From Prochlorococcus marinus str. MIT 0918 (GTDB taxonomy: Bacteria; Cyanobacteriota; Cyanobacteriia; PCC-6307; Cyanobiaceae), in the NCBI RefSeq assembly GCF_027359415.1, contig NZ_CP114780.1, forward strand, positions 434,001 through 498,000: a stretch of 64,000 nucleotides of DNA, given 5' to 3'. Each line of letters opens with the position of its first letter. Positions within the stretch are counted from its first letter, which is position 1. Below the pieces are notes generated by a model that was given only the letters and a program-made list of their open reading frames with translations, had not been told where the DNA came from and did no database searches. A program made the translations under genes and the position numbers. This document shows positions 8,739-18,354 of this stretch, in pieces.

Positions 8739-9788
8739 TTGACAACTCTACTTGATCGCACTATTAAGGTTGATTATCTACAAATCAAACACCTATTTAA
8801 TAGCTCTTTACAAAACAAAGGTAATCTCTCAAGATTACTAAATTTAATGCTTTTAAAAAATTGGTTGGCCAGATTAGAAGGATATATGAATAATTATTCT
8901 GCTAAGAGGCAACCCTATTGTCTTGCTGCATTAGAAAAAGAAGTTTTAATATCAATCTTAATAATCCATCCAAACAATAGAAGAGGCAGTTGCTGGGCAA
9001 TTTCTATACCACTTGTCATTCAAGAACCAATATTTAATAGCCTAACAGATATAAAAAAAGCACTTCTTAAAGCAACCTTAGAAATAAAAGCTCAAGAGCT
9101 TGAAAATATTATTCTTAAATATCCTATAAAGTCCAATGAAGATATCTCAATAGCAAGAGAGTTAGGTTTTCAACCACTTAAAGTATATAGAACTTGGTCA
9201 GATAAATTAGACATATTTAAAGATAACTTAGGTTCTAAAAGTAATAATTATACTAATTCCCTAAAGTGGGAGTCCTTAAACAAAATAAATTCCGAAAGGG
9301 TTTGGAAACTTAAGATCTCCGGTGAGTCATTACATTATAGAGAAATAATTAATAGTCAACCTATAGATTATCTCAATCGCTTTAATAAATTAACAGGCAT
9401 TTTAATTTCTTCAAATGGATTCTATAAGAATGCAATAGCTGGAATAATTCAAAAAGAATATCCACTTGAAAAAACAACTTATCAAATAGTTAGAGATTTG
9501 GCTTGGGATTCAAGATTACAAAGTGAACTCCCAAAAATTTTAAATAAAATTTATTTATATAACAATGAAATCTTGATAGAAACAAATAGTAAGGATGAAA
9601 CATTAAACAATTTATTAGTTAATATAGGATTAATAGAAAAAGAAGAAAAACTTCTTTTGGGAAAAAGTAACTTAATCAGAAAATCGAAAAAGTCATATCG
9701 ATTACAAAAAGATAGTTGGGAGTCAGTGCTAGGCAATATTCAATCTCAGACGCCCCCCTTACCCTCTCCAACCCTCGATCAAAGATAA
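8739..9788 (+). CDS. Conserved hypothetical protein, possibly GNAT-related
   Basis: A 349-residue soluble protein with a TTG start at 8739; the first in-frame ATG lies well inside the protein. Alternating strand/helix segments such as ISILIIHPNNRRGSCWAISI and IARELGFQPLKVYRTW resemble the two halves of a GNAT acetyltransferase, but the acetyl-CoA loop (R/Q-x2-G-x-G/A) is not evident. I therefore treat the acetyltransferase idea as weak. It ends two bases before the ruvX start, so the two genes are almost certainly cotranscribed. Confidence 0.6.
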   Translation: MTTLLDRTIKVDYLQIKHLFNSSLQNKGNLSRLLNLMLLKNWLARLEGYMNNYSAKRQPYCLAALEKEVLISILIIHPNNRRGSCWAISIPLVIQEPIFNSLTDIKKALLKATLEIKAQELENIILKYPIKSNEDISIARELGFQPLKVYRTWSDKLDIFKDNLGSKSNNYTNSLKWESLNKINSERVWKLKISGESLHYREIINSQPIDYLNRFNKLTGILISSNGFYKNAIAGIIQKEYPLEKTTYQIVRDLAWDSRLQSELPKILNKIYLYNNEILIETNSKDETLNNLLVNIGLIEKEEKLLLGKSNLIRKSKKSYRLQKDSWESVLGNIQSQTPPLPSPTLDQR

Positions 9789-9790
9789 AA

Positions 9791-10240
9791 ATGTCAAGAC
9801 CTAAGCCTACTTCAATTCTTAGTATGGATATAGGAAGCAAAAGGATAGGCCTCGCAGGTTGTGATCCTCTTGGTATAACTGTTACAGAGCTTGTTCCAAT
9901 CCATAGAACTATATTTATAGAAGAACTTGAGATTATAAAAAACTATTGTTTTTCAAGAGCCATCAAAGGATTGGTCTTTGGATTACCTCTAGATGAAATG
10001 GGTCGGCTAACCACTCAAGCCTTATATTGCCAAAACTATGGAATAAAAATTGCAAAGAAACTTGCTTTACCATTAGCTTGGGTTAATGAACATAGCAGCA
10101 GCTGGGAAGCTGGGCAAAAGTACAACCTTCAAAATGATCGATCCGGAAAGCTTGATAGTGCTGCGGCCGCTCTATTACTTGAACAGTGGCTAAGAGAAGG
10201 TCCAGATCTTCAAGAAATAGGCTCTTCTCACTTCTCATAA
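9791..10240 (+). CDS. ruvX: Putative pre-16S rRNA nuclease / Holliday junction resolvase-like YqgF
   Basis: A 149-residue RNase H-like protein of the YqgF/RuvX family, involved in 16S rRNA 5' maturation. The SMDIGSKRIGLAG loop holds the first catalytic aspartate, VFGLPLDEMGR matches the family P-L-x3-G-R region, and KLDSAAAALLLEQWL provides the last acidic residue. The usual D-E-R-x-(S/T)-T segment reads NEHSSSWEA here, so the arginine is replaced. A longer in-frame extension upstream (from 9716) overlaps the preceding gene and lacks family similarity; ATG at 9791 gives the normal N-terminus. Confidence 0.88.
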   Translation: MSRPKPTSILSMDIGSKRIGLAGCDPLGITVTELVPIHRTIFIEELEIIKNYCFSRAIKGLVFGLPLDEMGRLTTQALYCQNYGIKIAKKLALPLAWVNEHSSSWEAGQKYNLQNDRSGKLDSAAAALLLEQWLREGPDLQEIGSSHFS

Positions 10241-10285
10241 AGAGAATTAAATACCTGTCAACAAATTAATCAAACATCAACAGCC

Positions 10286-10822
10286 ATGTCACACTCAAAC
10301 CTAACAAATAACAATGAAGTACCCACTCTTTTAATAACTGACAGCAAAGGAAATGAACTTCTCTGTTTTCTAGAGCAGGTTGTACCTATCAACAATGTTG
10401 AGTATGTATTACTAACTCCCGTTGATACACCAGTAACTCTTTTTCGATTAAGAGAAAGTTTAGATCCTGAATTGATTGAAACAATAGAAAAAAAAGAACC
10501 CATTCTTGAAATGGCTGATGTTGTACTACAAGAGTATGATTTGAGACTAATTAGATCAGCTGTTACACTCACTGTTACAGGAGAACTAGAGGAGCCAGAA
10601 CCTGAAGAATTAGAAGAAAAAGATTTTGATGAAGATTCTGAACTATATGAATTACTAGTTAACTTCAAACTGAAAGAAGAAGAGTATGGACTTTATATTC
10701 CTTTAGATCCATTTTTTGTTGTTGGAAAACTAATAGACGGTCAAGCTTCAGTTTTAGAAGGTGAGGAATTTGACAAGATTCAACCTTTAATTGAATCAGA
10801 ACTAGATAAAAGAGAATTCTAA
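10286..10822 (+). CDS. DUF3727 family protein
   Basis: A 178-residue acidic soluble protein. The N-terminal half (PTLLITDSKGNELLCFLEQ, then YVLLTPVDTPV) resembles the small DUF1292-like beta domain; a strongly acidic linker of glutamates and aspartates follows (about residues 92-115), then a second beta-rich half (YELLVNFKLKEEEYGLYIPLDP). This is the layout of the cyanobacterial and plastid DUF3727 family, of unknown function. It is abutted by the phosphatase gene, which begins at the very next base. The ruvX / DUF3727 / YqeG / proB order is one I recall from other cyanobacteria. Confidence 0.8.
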   Translation: MSHSNLTNNNEVPTLLITDSKGNELLCFLEQVVPINNVEYVLLTPVDTPVTLFRLRESLDPELIETIEKKEPILEMADVVLQEYDLRLIRSAVTLTVTGELEEPEPEELEEKDFDEDSELYELLVNFKLKEEEYGLYIPLDPFFVVGKLIDGQASVLEGEEFDKIQPLIESELDKREF

Positions 10823-11335
10823 ATGTTAATAAACACTGAAGTTCTCAAGGCAAAATGGAATACTGGCAAAGATATCAGAAAAATCTCATATAATGAGATA
10901 AAAGATAAAGGAATTAAGTTGCTTTTACTTGATGTAGATGGAACTCTTTTACCTAGAAATGAAATTAAAGTCCACCATTCTGTCTATCAATGGATTCAAG
11001 AAGCAAAGAGAAACTTTAAAATACATTTAATCAGTAATAATCCATCAAAAAGAAGGATTCAATCTATAGCAAAACAATTAAATGTAACCTTTACATATAA
11101 GGCCATAAAACCAAGAAAGAAAGCAATTGTTAAATCTATACAGCCCTTTAATTTCTACAATAAAGAGATAGCTATTATTGGTGATAGAATCTTTACTGAT
11201 ATACTTGTTGGTAATCGTTTAGGAATCTATACTATTCTAGTCAAGCCAATAGACTCAAATGGAAATGTTATTCAAGACAACAAAATGCAAATTATAGAAA
11301 ATAAAGTAGCTTCTATAATTGGGGCTTATAAATAA
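10823..11335 (+). CDS. YqeG family HAD IIIA-type phosphatase
   Basis: A 170-residue HAD-superfamily phosphatase. The nucleophile motif [11 protein letters not shown] (D-x-D-x-T) is intact, motif II serine is in [12 protein letters not shown], the lysine is in KPRKKAI, and motif III acidic residues are in [15 protein letters not shown]. It has no cap domain, as in the YqeG group. In mitochondria and yeast the relative Gep4 removes phosphate from phosphatidylglycerol phosphate, so this gene could supply the step after PgsA, encoded at 2795; that link is inference. It overlaps the proB start by one base. Confidence 0.85.
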   Translation: MLINTEVLKAKWNTGKDIRKISYNEIKDKGIKLLLLDVDGTLLPRNEIKVHHSVYQWIQEAKRNFKIHLISNNPSKRRIQSIAKQLNVTFTYKAIKPRKKAIVKSIQPFNFYNKEIAIIGDRIFTDILVGNRLGIYTILVKPIDSNGNVIQDNKMQIIENKVASIIGAYK

Positions 11336-12429
11336 TGACACTATGGACTATAAAAATTGGTACTAGTTTACTTAGAGGAACTAAAAATCTGAGAACAAAC
11401 ACAATAATAAATGAATATTGTAAATACATTGCTGAATCTAAAGATAAAGGTGATCAAATCATAATCGTATCAAGTGGAGCAGTAGGCCTAGGATGTACTA
11501 AACTAGGTTTTAAGGAGAGACCTAGTGATATTAATTCACTGCAAGCAGCAGCAGCAGTAGGTCAAGGCTATCTTATGTCGCTTTATGAAAGTGCTATGAG
11601 TAATCATGGGTATAATGTTGCACAAATACTTTTAACCAGGGAAGATTTTCAATCAAGAAAGAATTTTAATAATGCTTCATTAACAATTAAAAGACTTCTT
11701 GATTGGAAAATCTTACCAATAATCAATGAAAATGATTCTATATCAAATGAAGAATTAAAATATGGAGATAATGACACATTATCTGCATTAGTATCATCAG
11801 CAATTTGCGCAGATCAACTTATTTTACTAACTGATATAGATAAACTTTATTCATCTGATCCAAGAACTAATAAAGAAGCTAAACCAATAACTGATGTACA
11901 TAATTCTAAAGACTTAGTACAACTTAAAATTGATTCAACAAATTCAGGAAATTGGGGAACTGGTGGAATTAAAACCAAGCTCACTGCTGCTCAAATTTCT
12001 ACTAAAAATGGAATAACAGTTCACCTTGCAGACGGAAGAGATCCCTTAATACTTAAGAAAATTCTTAATGGTTCAAGAGGAGGAACTGTTTTCCATCCAA
12101 ATCCAAAACCTATGGGGACAAAGAAATGTTGGTTAGCTCATGCCTTACATTCGCAAGGCTCATTATATTTAGATGAAGGTGCTTTCAATGCTATAGAAAA
12201 CAAAGGTGCATCTCTTTTACTAGTTGGAATAAAACGAATAGAAGGAGAATTCAATGCGAATCAACCAGTAACAGTTTTTAATTTGGATGGACTCCAAGTT
12301 GCTAAGGGGATTAGTTCTTTAAGCAGTCAAGAAATAAGAGCTAAAATAAATAATCCTATAAGATCCAAACAATCACCTATTGTTATTCACAGAGATGTTT
12401 TAGTACTTACAAGTGAATTTATTTCTTGA
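11335..12429 (+). CDS. proB: Glutamate 5-kinase
   Basis: ProB phosphorylates glutamate at the first step of proline synthesis. The 364-residue protein has an N-terminal amino-acid kinase domain ([50 protein letters not shown]) and a C-terminal PUA domain (from about residue 270; [13 protein letters not shown], then [13 protein letters not shown]). Length and domain order match the bacterial two-domain form, in which PUA is thought to help proline feedback inhibition. Its ATG shares a base with the preceding stop codon (TAATG), indicating coupled translation. Confidence 0.97.
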   Translation: MTLWTIKIGTSLLRGTKNLRTNTIINEYCKYIAESKDKGDQIIIVSSGAVGLGCTKLGFKERPSDINSLQAAAAVGQGYLMSLYESAMSNHGYNVAQILLTREDFQSRKNFNNASLTIKRLLDWKILPIINENDSISNEELKYGDNDTLSALVSSAICADQLILLTDIDKLYSSDPRTNKEAKPITDVHNSKDLVQLKIDSTNSGNWGTGGIKTKLTAAQISTKNGITVHLADGRDPLILKKILNGSRGGTVFHPNPKPMGTKKCWLAHALHSQGSLYLDEGAFNAIENKGASLLLVGIKRIEGEFNANQPVTVFNLDGLQVAKGISSLSSQEIRAKINNPIRSKQSPIVIHRDVLVLTSEFIS

Positions 12430-12457
12430 AAATGACCTTTAATCATTCCTTACAGCC

Positions 12458-13495
12458 ATGAAATTTCTAGATATAATTAATATCCTTAAAAATGGAGAAT
12501 CAGGAGTTCTCGAATTTTCTATCTCAAATAATCCTCAAATTTATCAAGCTGCATCTTTAGAAAAAGCCACAGAGAGTCAAATAAGTTTTCTTGAAGAAGG
12601 AAGTTATTTACTTCAAGAGTTAAACAAAACAAATGCTTCAGCTTTAATACTTCCTAATAAAAAAGAGTTATCAAATAATATTACAAAGAGAAAAATAGCC
12701 TGGGTTACTGTTAAAGAGCCAAGAATTGCATTTGCTGAAATCTTAGAAATTATTTATCCTAAAATTATTCCTATTAAGGATATCCATAATTCTGCTATTA
12801 TTGGTACAAATGTAGATATAGGAGAACACGTATCAATAGGTGCAAATGTAACTATTGCATCTAATTGCAAGATAAATTCTGAAGTTATTATTCATCCTGG
12901 AGTAGTAATATACAATGATGTGACTATTGGCAGTGGTTCTGAATTGCATTCAAATTGTGTACTTCATCCACATACCAATATAGGTAAGAATTGTGTCATA
13001 CATTCACACGCTGTGATTGGGTCTGAAGGGTTTGGCTTTATACCTACAAGGAAAGGTTGGAGAAAGATGCCACAGACTGGAAAAGTAATTATTCAAAACA
13101 ATGTAGAAATTGGTTGTGGGACAACAGTTGACAGACCAGCTGTTGGAGAAACAGTTATAGGTGCAGGAACAAAAATTGATAATTTAGTACAAATCGGACA
13201 TGGCGTTGAAATAGGAAAAAACTGTGCCATGGCTGCTCAAGTAGGAATTGCAGGGGGTGCAAAAATTGGAGATGGAGTAATTTTGGCTGGTCAAGTTGGC
13301 GTAGGGAACAGAGTAAATGTAGGGGCAAATGTAATTGCTAGCTCTAAATGTGGTATTCATGCAGATATCGAAGCAGGTCAAATAATTAGTGGTTTTCCTG
13401 CTATGCCAAATAAACTATGGTTGAGATGTTCAGCAAATTTCAAAAGACTTCCAGAAATAGCTAAAGCAATTAGAAACCTCAATCGATCTAATTAA
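12458..13495 (+). CDS. lpxD: UDP-3-O-(3-hydroxyacyl)glucosamine N-acyltransferase
   Basis: LpxD adds the N-linked acyl chain in the third step of lipid A synthesis. The 345-residue protein has an N-terminal uridine-binding domain (to about residue 105) and a long left-handed beta-helix of hexapeptide repeats with isoleucine or valine every six residues. The family segments IHSHAVIGSEGFGF and IDNLVQIGHGVEIG, the latter with the catalytic histidine, are present. Prochlorococcus makes a simplified lipopolysaccharide, and the LptB and LptF/G genes at 35-37 kb serve its export. Confidence 0.95.
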   Translation: MKFLDIINILKNGESGVLEFSISNNPQIYQAASLEKATESQISFLEEGSYLLQELNKTNASALILPNKKELSNNITKRKIAWVTVKEPRIAFAEILEIIYPKIIPIKDIHNSAIIGTNVDIGEHVSIGANVTIASNCKINSEVIIHPGVVIYNDVTIGSGSELHSNCVLHPHTNIGKNCVIHSHAVIGSEGFGFIPTRKGWRKMPQTGKVIIQNNVEIGCGTTVDRPAVGETVIGAGTKIDNLVQIGHGVEIGKNCAMAAQVGIAGGAKIGDGVILAGQVGVGNRVNVGANVIASSKCGIHADIEAGQIISGFPAMPNKLWLRCSANFKRLPEIAKAIRNLNRSN

Positions 13496-13525
13496 ATTAA
13501 AATTAAAATAATTAAAAAAATATCT

Positions 13526-14614
13526 ATGACTAATTACAACATAACCTTACTTCCTGGTGATGGAATAGGTCCTGAAATAACAGAAGTTACAAAGTCTCTA
13601 CTAAATGCTGTTTGTAAAAGAAAAAACATCAATCTAAATTTTCAAGAAATGGCTTTTGGAGGGAATGCTATTGAGAAAGAAAATAATCCATTGCCTATTG
13701 AGACTCTTGAACAGTGCAAAAAAAGCGATGCAGTACTAATGGCAGCGATAGGAGATCCAAAATATGATGGAATTGCACGTGAGCTAAGACCTGAGACAGG
13801 TTTACTAAGACTAAGATCTGAACTAAAACTCTTTGCAAATATTCGACCAGTTAAAGTTTTTAATGCATTATTAGATGAAAGCTCTTTAAAAAAAGAGATA
13901 ATTAAAGAAGTAGACCTTGTTGTGGTCAGAGAATTAACAGGGGGGATTTATTTTGGTGAGCCAAAAGGAAGAATACAAACAAAAGAATTTGGCGAAAGAG
14001 CATTTAACACCATGAGTTATTCAACTAATGAAATAAATCGAATTGCAAAAATAGCCTTTGAATTAGCTAATGAAAGAAAGAAGAAACTCTGTTCTGTAGA
14101 TAAAGCAAATGTTTTAGATGTAAGTCAACTATGGAGAGAATGTGTAACTTCAATAGGTAACAATTACCAACAAGTTGAACTCAGTCATCAATATGTAGAT
14201 AATGCTGCAATGCAACTTGTTAGACAACCTAATCAATTTGATGTAATTCTTACAGGCAATCTTTTTGGTGATATTTTGAGCGATGAGGCTGCAATGCTTA
14301 CTGGTTCAATTGGAATGTTACCGTCAGCATCATTGGGAGAAGATGGTCCTGGATTATTCGAACCAGTGCATGGCTCAGCCCCTGATATTGCTGGAAAAAA
14401 CTTGGCAAATCCAATTGCAATGATACTTTCAGCAGCAATGATGCTTAGAATTGGGTTGAAAGAAATAGAAGCCGCTGAAAGCTTAGAAAAAGCAGTAAGC
14501 TCAGTCCTTTTGAAGGGTTTTAGAACTAATGATTTAACTAGTAAAAATCTAGATCAAAAAATCGGATGCCTTGAAATGGGCCAAAAAATACTAGATGAAT
14601 TACAAGAAATATAA
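13526..14614 (+). CDS. leuB: 3-isopropylmalate dehydrogenase
   Basis: LeuB oxidatively decarboxylates 3-isopropylmalate in leucine synthesis. The 362-residue protein is full length and has [11 protein letters not shown] at the start, [10 protein letters not shown] and the [12 protein letters not shown] substrate region, the catalytic tyrosine/lysine regions, and [25 protein letters not shown] with the metal-binding aspartates. The C-terminal [12 protein letters not shown] segment favours NAD use. The other leucine genes are not here; ilvD at 24671 provides a shared branched-chain step. Spacing to lpxD is 30 bases, so they may share a transcript. Confidence 0.97.
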   Translation: MTNYNITLLPGDGIGPEITEVTKSLLNAVCKRKNINLNFQEMAFGGNAIEKENNPLPIETLEQCKKSDAVLMAAIGDPKYDGIARELRPETGLLRLRSELKLFANIRPVKVFNALLDESSLKKEIIKEVDLVVVRELTGGIYFGEPKGRIQTKEFGERAFNTMSYSTNEINRIAKIAFELANERKKKLCSVDKANVLDVSQLWRECVTSIGNNYQQVELSHQYVDNAAMQLVRQPNQFDVILTGNLFGDILSDEAAMLTGSIGMLPSASLGEDGPGLFEPVHGSAPDIAGKNLANPIAMILSAAMMLRIGLKEIEAAESLEKAVSSVLLKGFRTNDLTSKNLDQKIGCLEMGQKILDELQEI

Positions 14615-14686
14615 ATAAACTGCCTAGAAGTATCAATTACACATACTATGACCTGCGAAAATCTATAGGAAATTTGCAACGCATAG

Positions 14687-15583
14687 ATGTCAAAGCGTCA
14701 TCCAGTAGTAGCTGTTACAGGTTCATCAGGAGCTGGTACAAGCACAGTCAAAAGAGCATTTGAACATATTTTTGCTAGAGAAGAAATAATACCTGCCGTA
14801 GTTGAAGGTGATAGTTATCACCGATTCGAAAGAACTCCCATGAAGCAAGCAATGGCTGATGCTCTTTCAAAAGGGGAAAATTTTTCGCATTTTGGTCCAG
14901 AAGCTAATTTATTCGACAAACTTGAAGAATTATTCAAAGCTTATGGAGAGACAGGTAGTGGAAACAAAAGATACTATCTGCATAGTCAAGAAGAAGCAGA
15001 TGAGCATAATTCAAGGCTTGGTACAAATCTTGGTCCAGGTCAATTCACACCTTGGGAAGAAATCCCTAAGGGAACTGATGTACTTTTTTATGAAGGACTT
15101 CATGGTGGTGTTGTAGGCGAAGAATATGACGTAGCATCATATGCAGATTTATTAGTAGGTGTAGTACCAATAACTAATCTTGAATGGATTCAAAAAATAC
15201 ACAGAGATAATGCAGAACGAGGATATTCAGCAGAAACAATAGTAGACACTATCCTTAGAAGAATGCCTGATTATATAAATCATATTTGCCCACAATTTAG
15301 TCGTACAGATATTAATTTTCAAAGGGTACCTACTATTGATACTTCTAACCCATTTATTTGTAGAAACATACCTACCCCAGATGAAAGTTTCGTAATTATT
15401 CATTTTCGTAAAGGAGCAAGAGAGAAATGGGGAATTGACTTTCAATACTTATTAGGAATGATACAAGACTCTTTTATGACAAGTCCAACTAGCATAGTTG
15501 TTAATGGTGGCAAAATGGGTTTTGCTATGGAACTTATTCTTACGCCAATTATTCATAGAATGATTGAAGAAAAAAAGAAATGA
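14687..15583 (+). CDS. prk: Phosphoribulokinase, class I (proteobacterial type)
   Basis: PRK makes ribulose 1,5-bisphosphate, the CO2 acceptor of the Calvin cycle. The 298-residue protein has the P-loop GSSGAGTSTVKRAF, the VVEGDSYHRFERTPMK substrate segment and FYEGLHGGVV, all close to the short class I enzymes of proteobacteria. It lacks the N-terminal cysteine region used for thioredoxin control in the longer (about 330 residue) class II enzymes of most cyanobacteria and plants. The class I form fits the form IA Rubisco of alpha-cyanobacteria and points to old horizontal transfer. Control is therefore likely by metabolites rather than disulfides; that is inference. Confidence 0.95.
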   Translation: MSKRHPVVAVTGSSGAGTSTVKRAFEHIFAREEIIPAVVEGDSYHRFERTPMKQAMADALSKGENFSHFGPEANLFDKLEELFKAYGETGSGNKRYYLHSQEEADEHNSRLGTNLGPGQFTPWEEIPKGTDVLFYEGLHGGVVGEEYDVASYADLLVGVVPITNLEWIQKIHRDNAERGYSAETIVDTILRRMPDYINHICPQFSRTDINFQRVPTIDTSNPFICRNIPTPDESFVIIHFRKGAREKWGIDFQYLLGMIQDSFMTSPTSIVVNGGKMGFAMELILTPIIHRMIEEKKK

Positions 15584-15678
15584 TGATTAAATTAAATAAT
15601 TTTCTATATAGTAGATTTAATACATAAAAGTAAATCAATATATTAAATAGATAGATTTTTTTATAGTTAAAATCATTA

Positions 15679-15716
15679 CATTAATAAAAAAACTAGAATT
15701 TTTGTTTTTATTAATG
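15679..15716. repeat. Perfect 12-bp inverted repeat in the prk-accD gap
   Basis: CATTAATAAAAA at 15679-15690 is exactly complementary to TTTTTATTAATG at 15705-15716, with a 14-base loop. It lies in a 244-base gap about 95 bases after prk and 110 before accD. The stem is almost all A-T, so it is weak as a terminator; it could instead be a dyad operator site or chance in AT-rich sequence. Confidence 0.5.
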
Positions 15717-15827
15717 AATCCAACTAAAAATGTTGAGAAGATTTCTTTGTATTGATAAGTAGTATTTCTATCCATTGAATTCATTATGAGATAAAGTTTA
15801 TCTATAAAATCAAAAGAATCACTAAAA

Positions 15828-16697
15828 GTGTCCTTATTCGATTGGTTCGCAGCAAGAAGGAAAGATCAGTTTGTTGGAAAAGTAATCCAAGAGACTGAAG
15901 AAAGTGATGGTTTATGGGGGAAATGCCCAGAATGCGGTCAAGTTGTATATAGGAAAGATCTAATCAAAAATGCAAATGTATGTAGCAACTGTGGTCACCA
16001 CAATAGAATTAATAGTGATGAAAGGATAGAGCTAATTGTAGATTCAAAAAGTTTCCAAGCTTTAGATAAAGACCTTACCCCTGTTGACCCTCTTGGGTTT
16101 AAAGACAGAAGGGCCTATGCAGATAGGCTTAGAGAAAGCCAGGCAAGTACTGGGATGAAAGATGGTGTTTTGACAGGAATGTGCAAAGTAGAAGGCATTC
16201 CAATGGCCCTAGCTGTAATGGACTTTAGGTTTATGGGAGGATCTATGGGGTCTGTTGTTGGAGAAAAAATTACCCGCCTTATTGAGAAAGCAACAGAAAA
16301 AAAATATCCTTTACTAATTGTTTGCGCTTCTGGAGGAGCAAGAATGCAAGAAGGTATGTTGAGCCTTATGCAAATGGCAAAAATTTCAGGTGCATTAGAA
16401 CGACACAGAGAAGCAGAGCTTCTCTATATGCCTTTACTTACTCATCCCACCACAGGAGGTGTAACTGCTAGCTTTGCCATGTTGGGGGACTTAATACTCG
16501 CTGAACCAAAAGCCCTGATAGGTTTTGCCGGTAGAAGAGTAATAGAACAAACATTAAGAGAGAAATTACCAGATAACTTTCAAACAGCAGAATATCTATT
16601 AGATCATGGTTTCGTAGATAAAATTGTTCCTAGAACTGAATTACGTAAAACTCTTGGAATATTGTTAAGATTACATGGAAGTAATGAATTAAATTAA
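15828..16697 (+). CDS. accD: Acetyl-CoA carboxylase carboxyltransferase subunit beta
   Basis: AccD pairs with AccA to move the carboxyl group from biotin to acetyl-CoA, the first step of fatty acid synthesis. The 289-residue protein has the N-terminal four-cysteine zinc ribbon (CPECGQ and CSNCGH, about residues 35-57) and the crotonase-like core with [10 protein letters not shown] and [15 protein letters not shown]. The start is GTG at 15828, giving the usual [12 protein letters not shown]. The gene is preceded by an AT-rich gap that probably holds its promoter. Confidence 0.97.
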   Translation: MSLFDWFAARRKDQFVGKVIQETEESDGLWGKCPECGQVVYRKDLIKNANVCSNCGHHNRINSDERIELIVDSKSFQALDKDLTPVDPLGFKDRRAYADRLRESQASTGMKDGVLTGMCKVEGIPMALAVMDFRFMGGSMGSVVGEKITRLIEKATEKKYPLLIVCASGGARMQEGMLSLMQMAKISGALERHREAELLYMPLLTHPTTGGVTASFAMLGDLILAEPKALIGFAGRRVIEQTLREKLPDNFQTAEYLLDHGFVDKIVPRTELRKTLGILLRLHGSNELN

Positions 16698-16714
16698 CTC
16701 ATACAAATAGAAAA

Positions 16715-17098
16715 ATGAGATTTTATAATTTTTATAACCTACTTAATTTGATTATTATATTTAGTTTAATACTTTATTTGCCCAATAAAGTTATTGCAGG
16801 AGATACTCATCATTGGATTGAAGTGAAATCCACGCAAAATGGAAGGCAATGGTGGGATCAAAATAGTTTAGAAAAAACCAATGATAATTTAATATCTATT
16901 TTAAGCAGATATGAGCCAAGGAAATCATTTGATAATGAAAGTTATCAAGAAATATCTTATAATATGATAATCGATTGCTCAAAAAGATTATATAAAGATA
17001 AATCAGTTAATGGAATAAAACAAAAGGTAGAAAAATGGAATACTCCCCATGGAGATTCCCTAATTGATGAAACAATTAAATCAGCTTGCTCTCATTAA
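16715..17098 (+). CDS. Small secreted protein, surface-adhesin E-like
   Basis: A 127-residue protein with a signal peptide (residues 1-29; hydrophobic core LLNLIIIFSLILYLP, cleavage probably after VIAG). The mature part begins DTHHWIEVKS and has a tryptophan pair (GRQWWDQNSL) and two cysteines, in IIDCSKRLYKD and SACSH, that could form a disulfide. This pattern resembles the small beta-rich domain found in surface-adhesin E-like proteins; the resemblance is weak. It sits between accD and the MocA-type oxidoreductase with very short spacing and may be co-transcribed with them. Confidence 0.65.
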   Translation: MRFYNFYNLLNLIIIFSLILYLPNKVIAGDTHHWIEVKSTQNGRQWWDQNSLEKTNDNLISILSRYEPRKSFDNESYQEISYNMIIDCSKRLYKDKSVNGIKQKVEKWNTPHGDSLIDETIKSACSH

Positions 17099-17102
17099 AA
17101 GT

Positions 17103-18230
17103 ATGACCTTAGAAAAATCATATAAAGATCCTAACCAAAAAATTGGGGTTGCAATAGCAGGTTTAGGTTTTGGAGAAAAAGTCCATTTACCCTCCTTAAA
17201 AACAAATAAAGATTTTAAACCTATAGCACTTTGGCATCCTAGGAAAGAGAAGATAGATGAGGCATCTAATAAATATAATTTAAAAGGTTATAGTAATTGG
17301 CAGCATCTTATTAACGACCCTTCAATTCATGCAATCATTATTGCTACTCCACCAGAAGTTAGATATAAATTAGCGATTGAAGCACTTAATTCTAATAAAC
17401 ATCTTTTATTAGAAAAACCAATCGCTTTAAATAGAAAAGAAGCTTTAGAAATAGAAAAAAGTTCTCTTAAACGCAAACTATCTGTAGCTGTAAATTTTGA
17501 ATATAGAGCTGTTCCTCTCTTTATGCAAGCAAAGAAAATGATTGAAGAAGGAGCTATTGGAAAGCCATGGCTTATAAAGTATGATTGGTTAATGAGTAGT
17601 CGCGCTAATATAAATAGACCTTGGAATTGGTATTCAGAAACTGAAAAAGGAGGAGGAGTCATTGGTGCACTTGGTACACATTCTTTTGATTTATTAGAGT
17701 GGTTATTTGGAGAAATAACTTCTGTAAGTAGCTTTACATCTACATCAATTAAAGAAAGAAAGCATCCAGTAAATAATCTTATGAAATCAGTAACAAGTGA
17801 AGATATATGTATGGCTCATATGGAAATATGTGACATTGAATCACGTCAAATAGTTCCTGCTCAATTAACATTATCTGCAGTATCTAGAAATGGAAGAGGA
17901 TGTTGGATAGAAGTTTATGGAGAAGATGGAACATTAATATTAGGCAGTGATAATCAAACAGATTATGTACATGGATTTGGTTTATGGTTTGCAGAAAAAA
18001 ATAAAACTATAAATTCTATTCAGCCTAGTGAGGATTTTATATTTTCTAAAACCTGGGAAGATGGGCGTGTTGCTCCAGTAGCTAGAATTCAACAATGGTG
18101 GGGAGAAAGTATTATAAGACAAAAACCCGTTATACCAGGCATACATGAAGGCGTAGTCACTCAAAAGGTTGTTGACAAAATAATAGAATCATCCAAATCA
18201 GGGATGAAACTTAAAATTAATGATTTTTAA
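17103..18230 (+). CDS. Gfo/Idh/MocA family oxidoreductase
   Basis: A 375-residue NAD(P)-dependent oxidoreductase. It opens with the Rossmann motif VAIAGLGFGEKVHLPSL and contains the family signature HLLLEKPIAL (E-K-P), followed by the C-terminal alpha/beta domain (AVNFEYRAVPLF, GGGVIGALGTHSFDLLEWL with the conserved histidine-aspartate pair). Such enzymes act on sugars, inositols or bile-pigment-like substrates; the substrate here is not evident. The frame is open further upstream, but that part overlaps the preceding gene and has no family similarity, so I use ATG at 17103. Confidence 0.88.
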   Translation: MTLEKSYKDPNQKIGVAIAGLGFGEKVHLPSLKTNKDFKPIALWHPRKEKIDEASNKYNLKGYSNWQHLINDPSIHAIIIATPPEVRYKLAIEALNSNKHLLLEKPIALNRKEALEIEKSSLKRKLSVAVNFEYRAVPLFMQAKKMIEEGAIGKPWLIKYDWLMSSRANINRPWNWYSETEKGGGVIGALGTHSFDLLEWLFGEITSVSSFTSTSIKERKHPVNNLMKSVTSEDICMAHMEICDIESRQIVPAQLTLSAVSRNGRGCWIEVYGEDGTLILGSDNQTDYVHGFGLWFAEKNKTINSIQPSEDFIFSKTWEDGRVAPVARIQQWWGESIIRQKPVIPGIHEGVVTQKVVDKIIESSKSGMKLKINDF

Positions 18231-18354
18231 ATAACGCCCAAAATAAATAAAAACTACTATTAAAAGTAAGATTTTATACATGCAAATGAGTATTAAATAA
18301 AATCCTTCATAGCATTATCTGAAAAAATCTAACCTTAAAGATTTTCAATTACTA

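Noticed and set aside
10270-10668. Leftward serine-rich open frame
   Set aside because: The serine-rich product is the reverse reading of the acidic linker of the DUF3727 gene.
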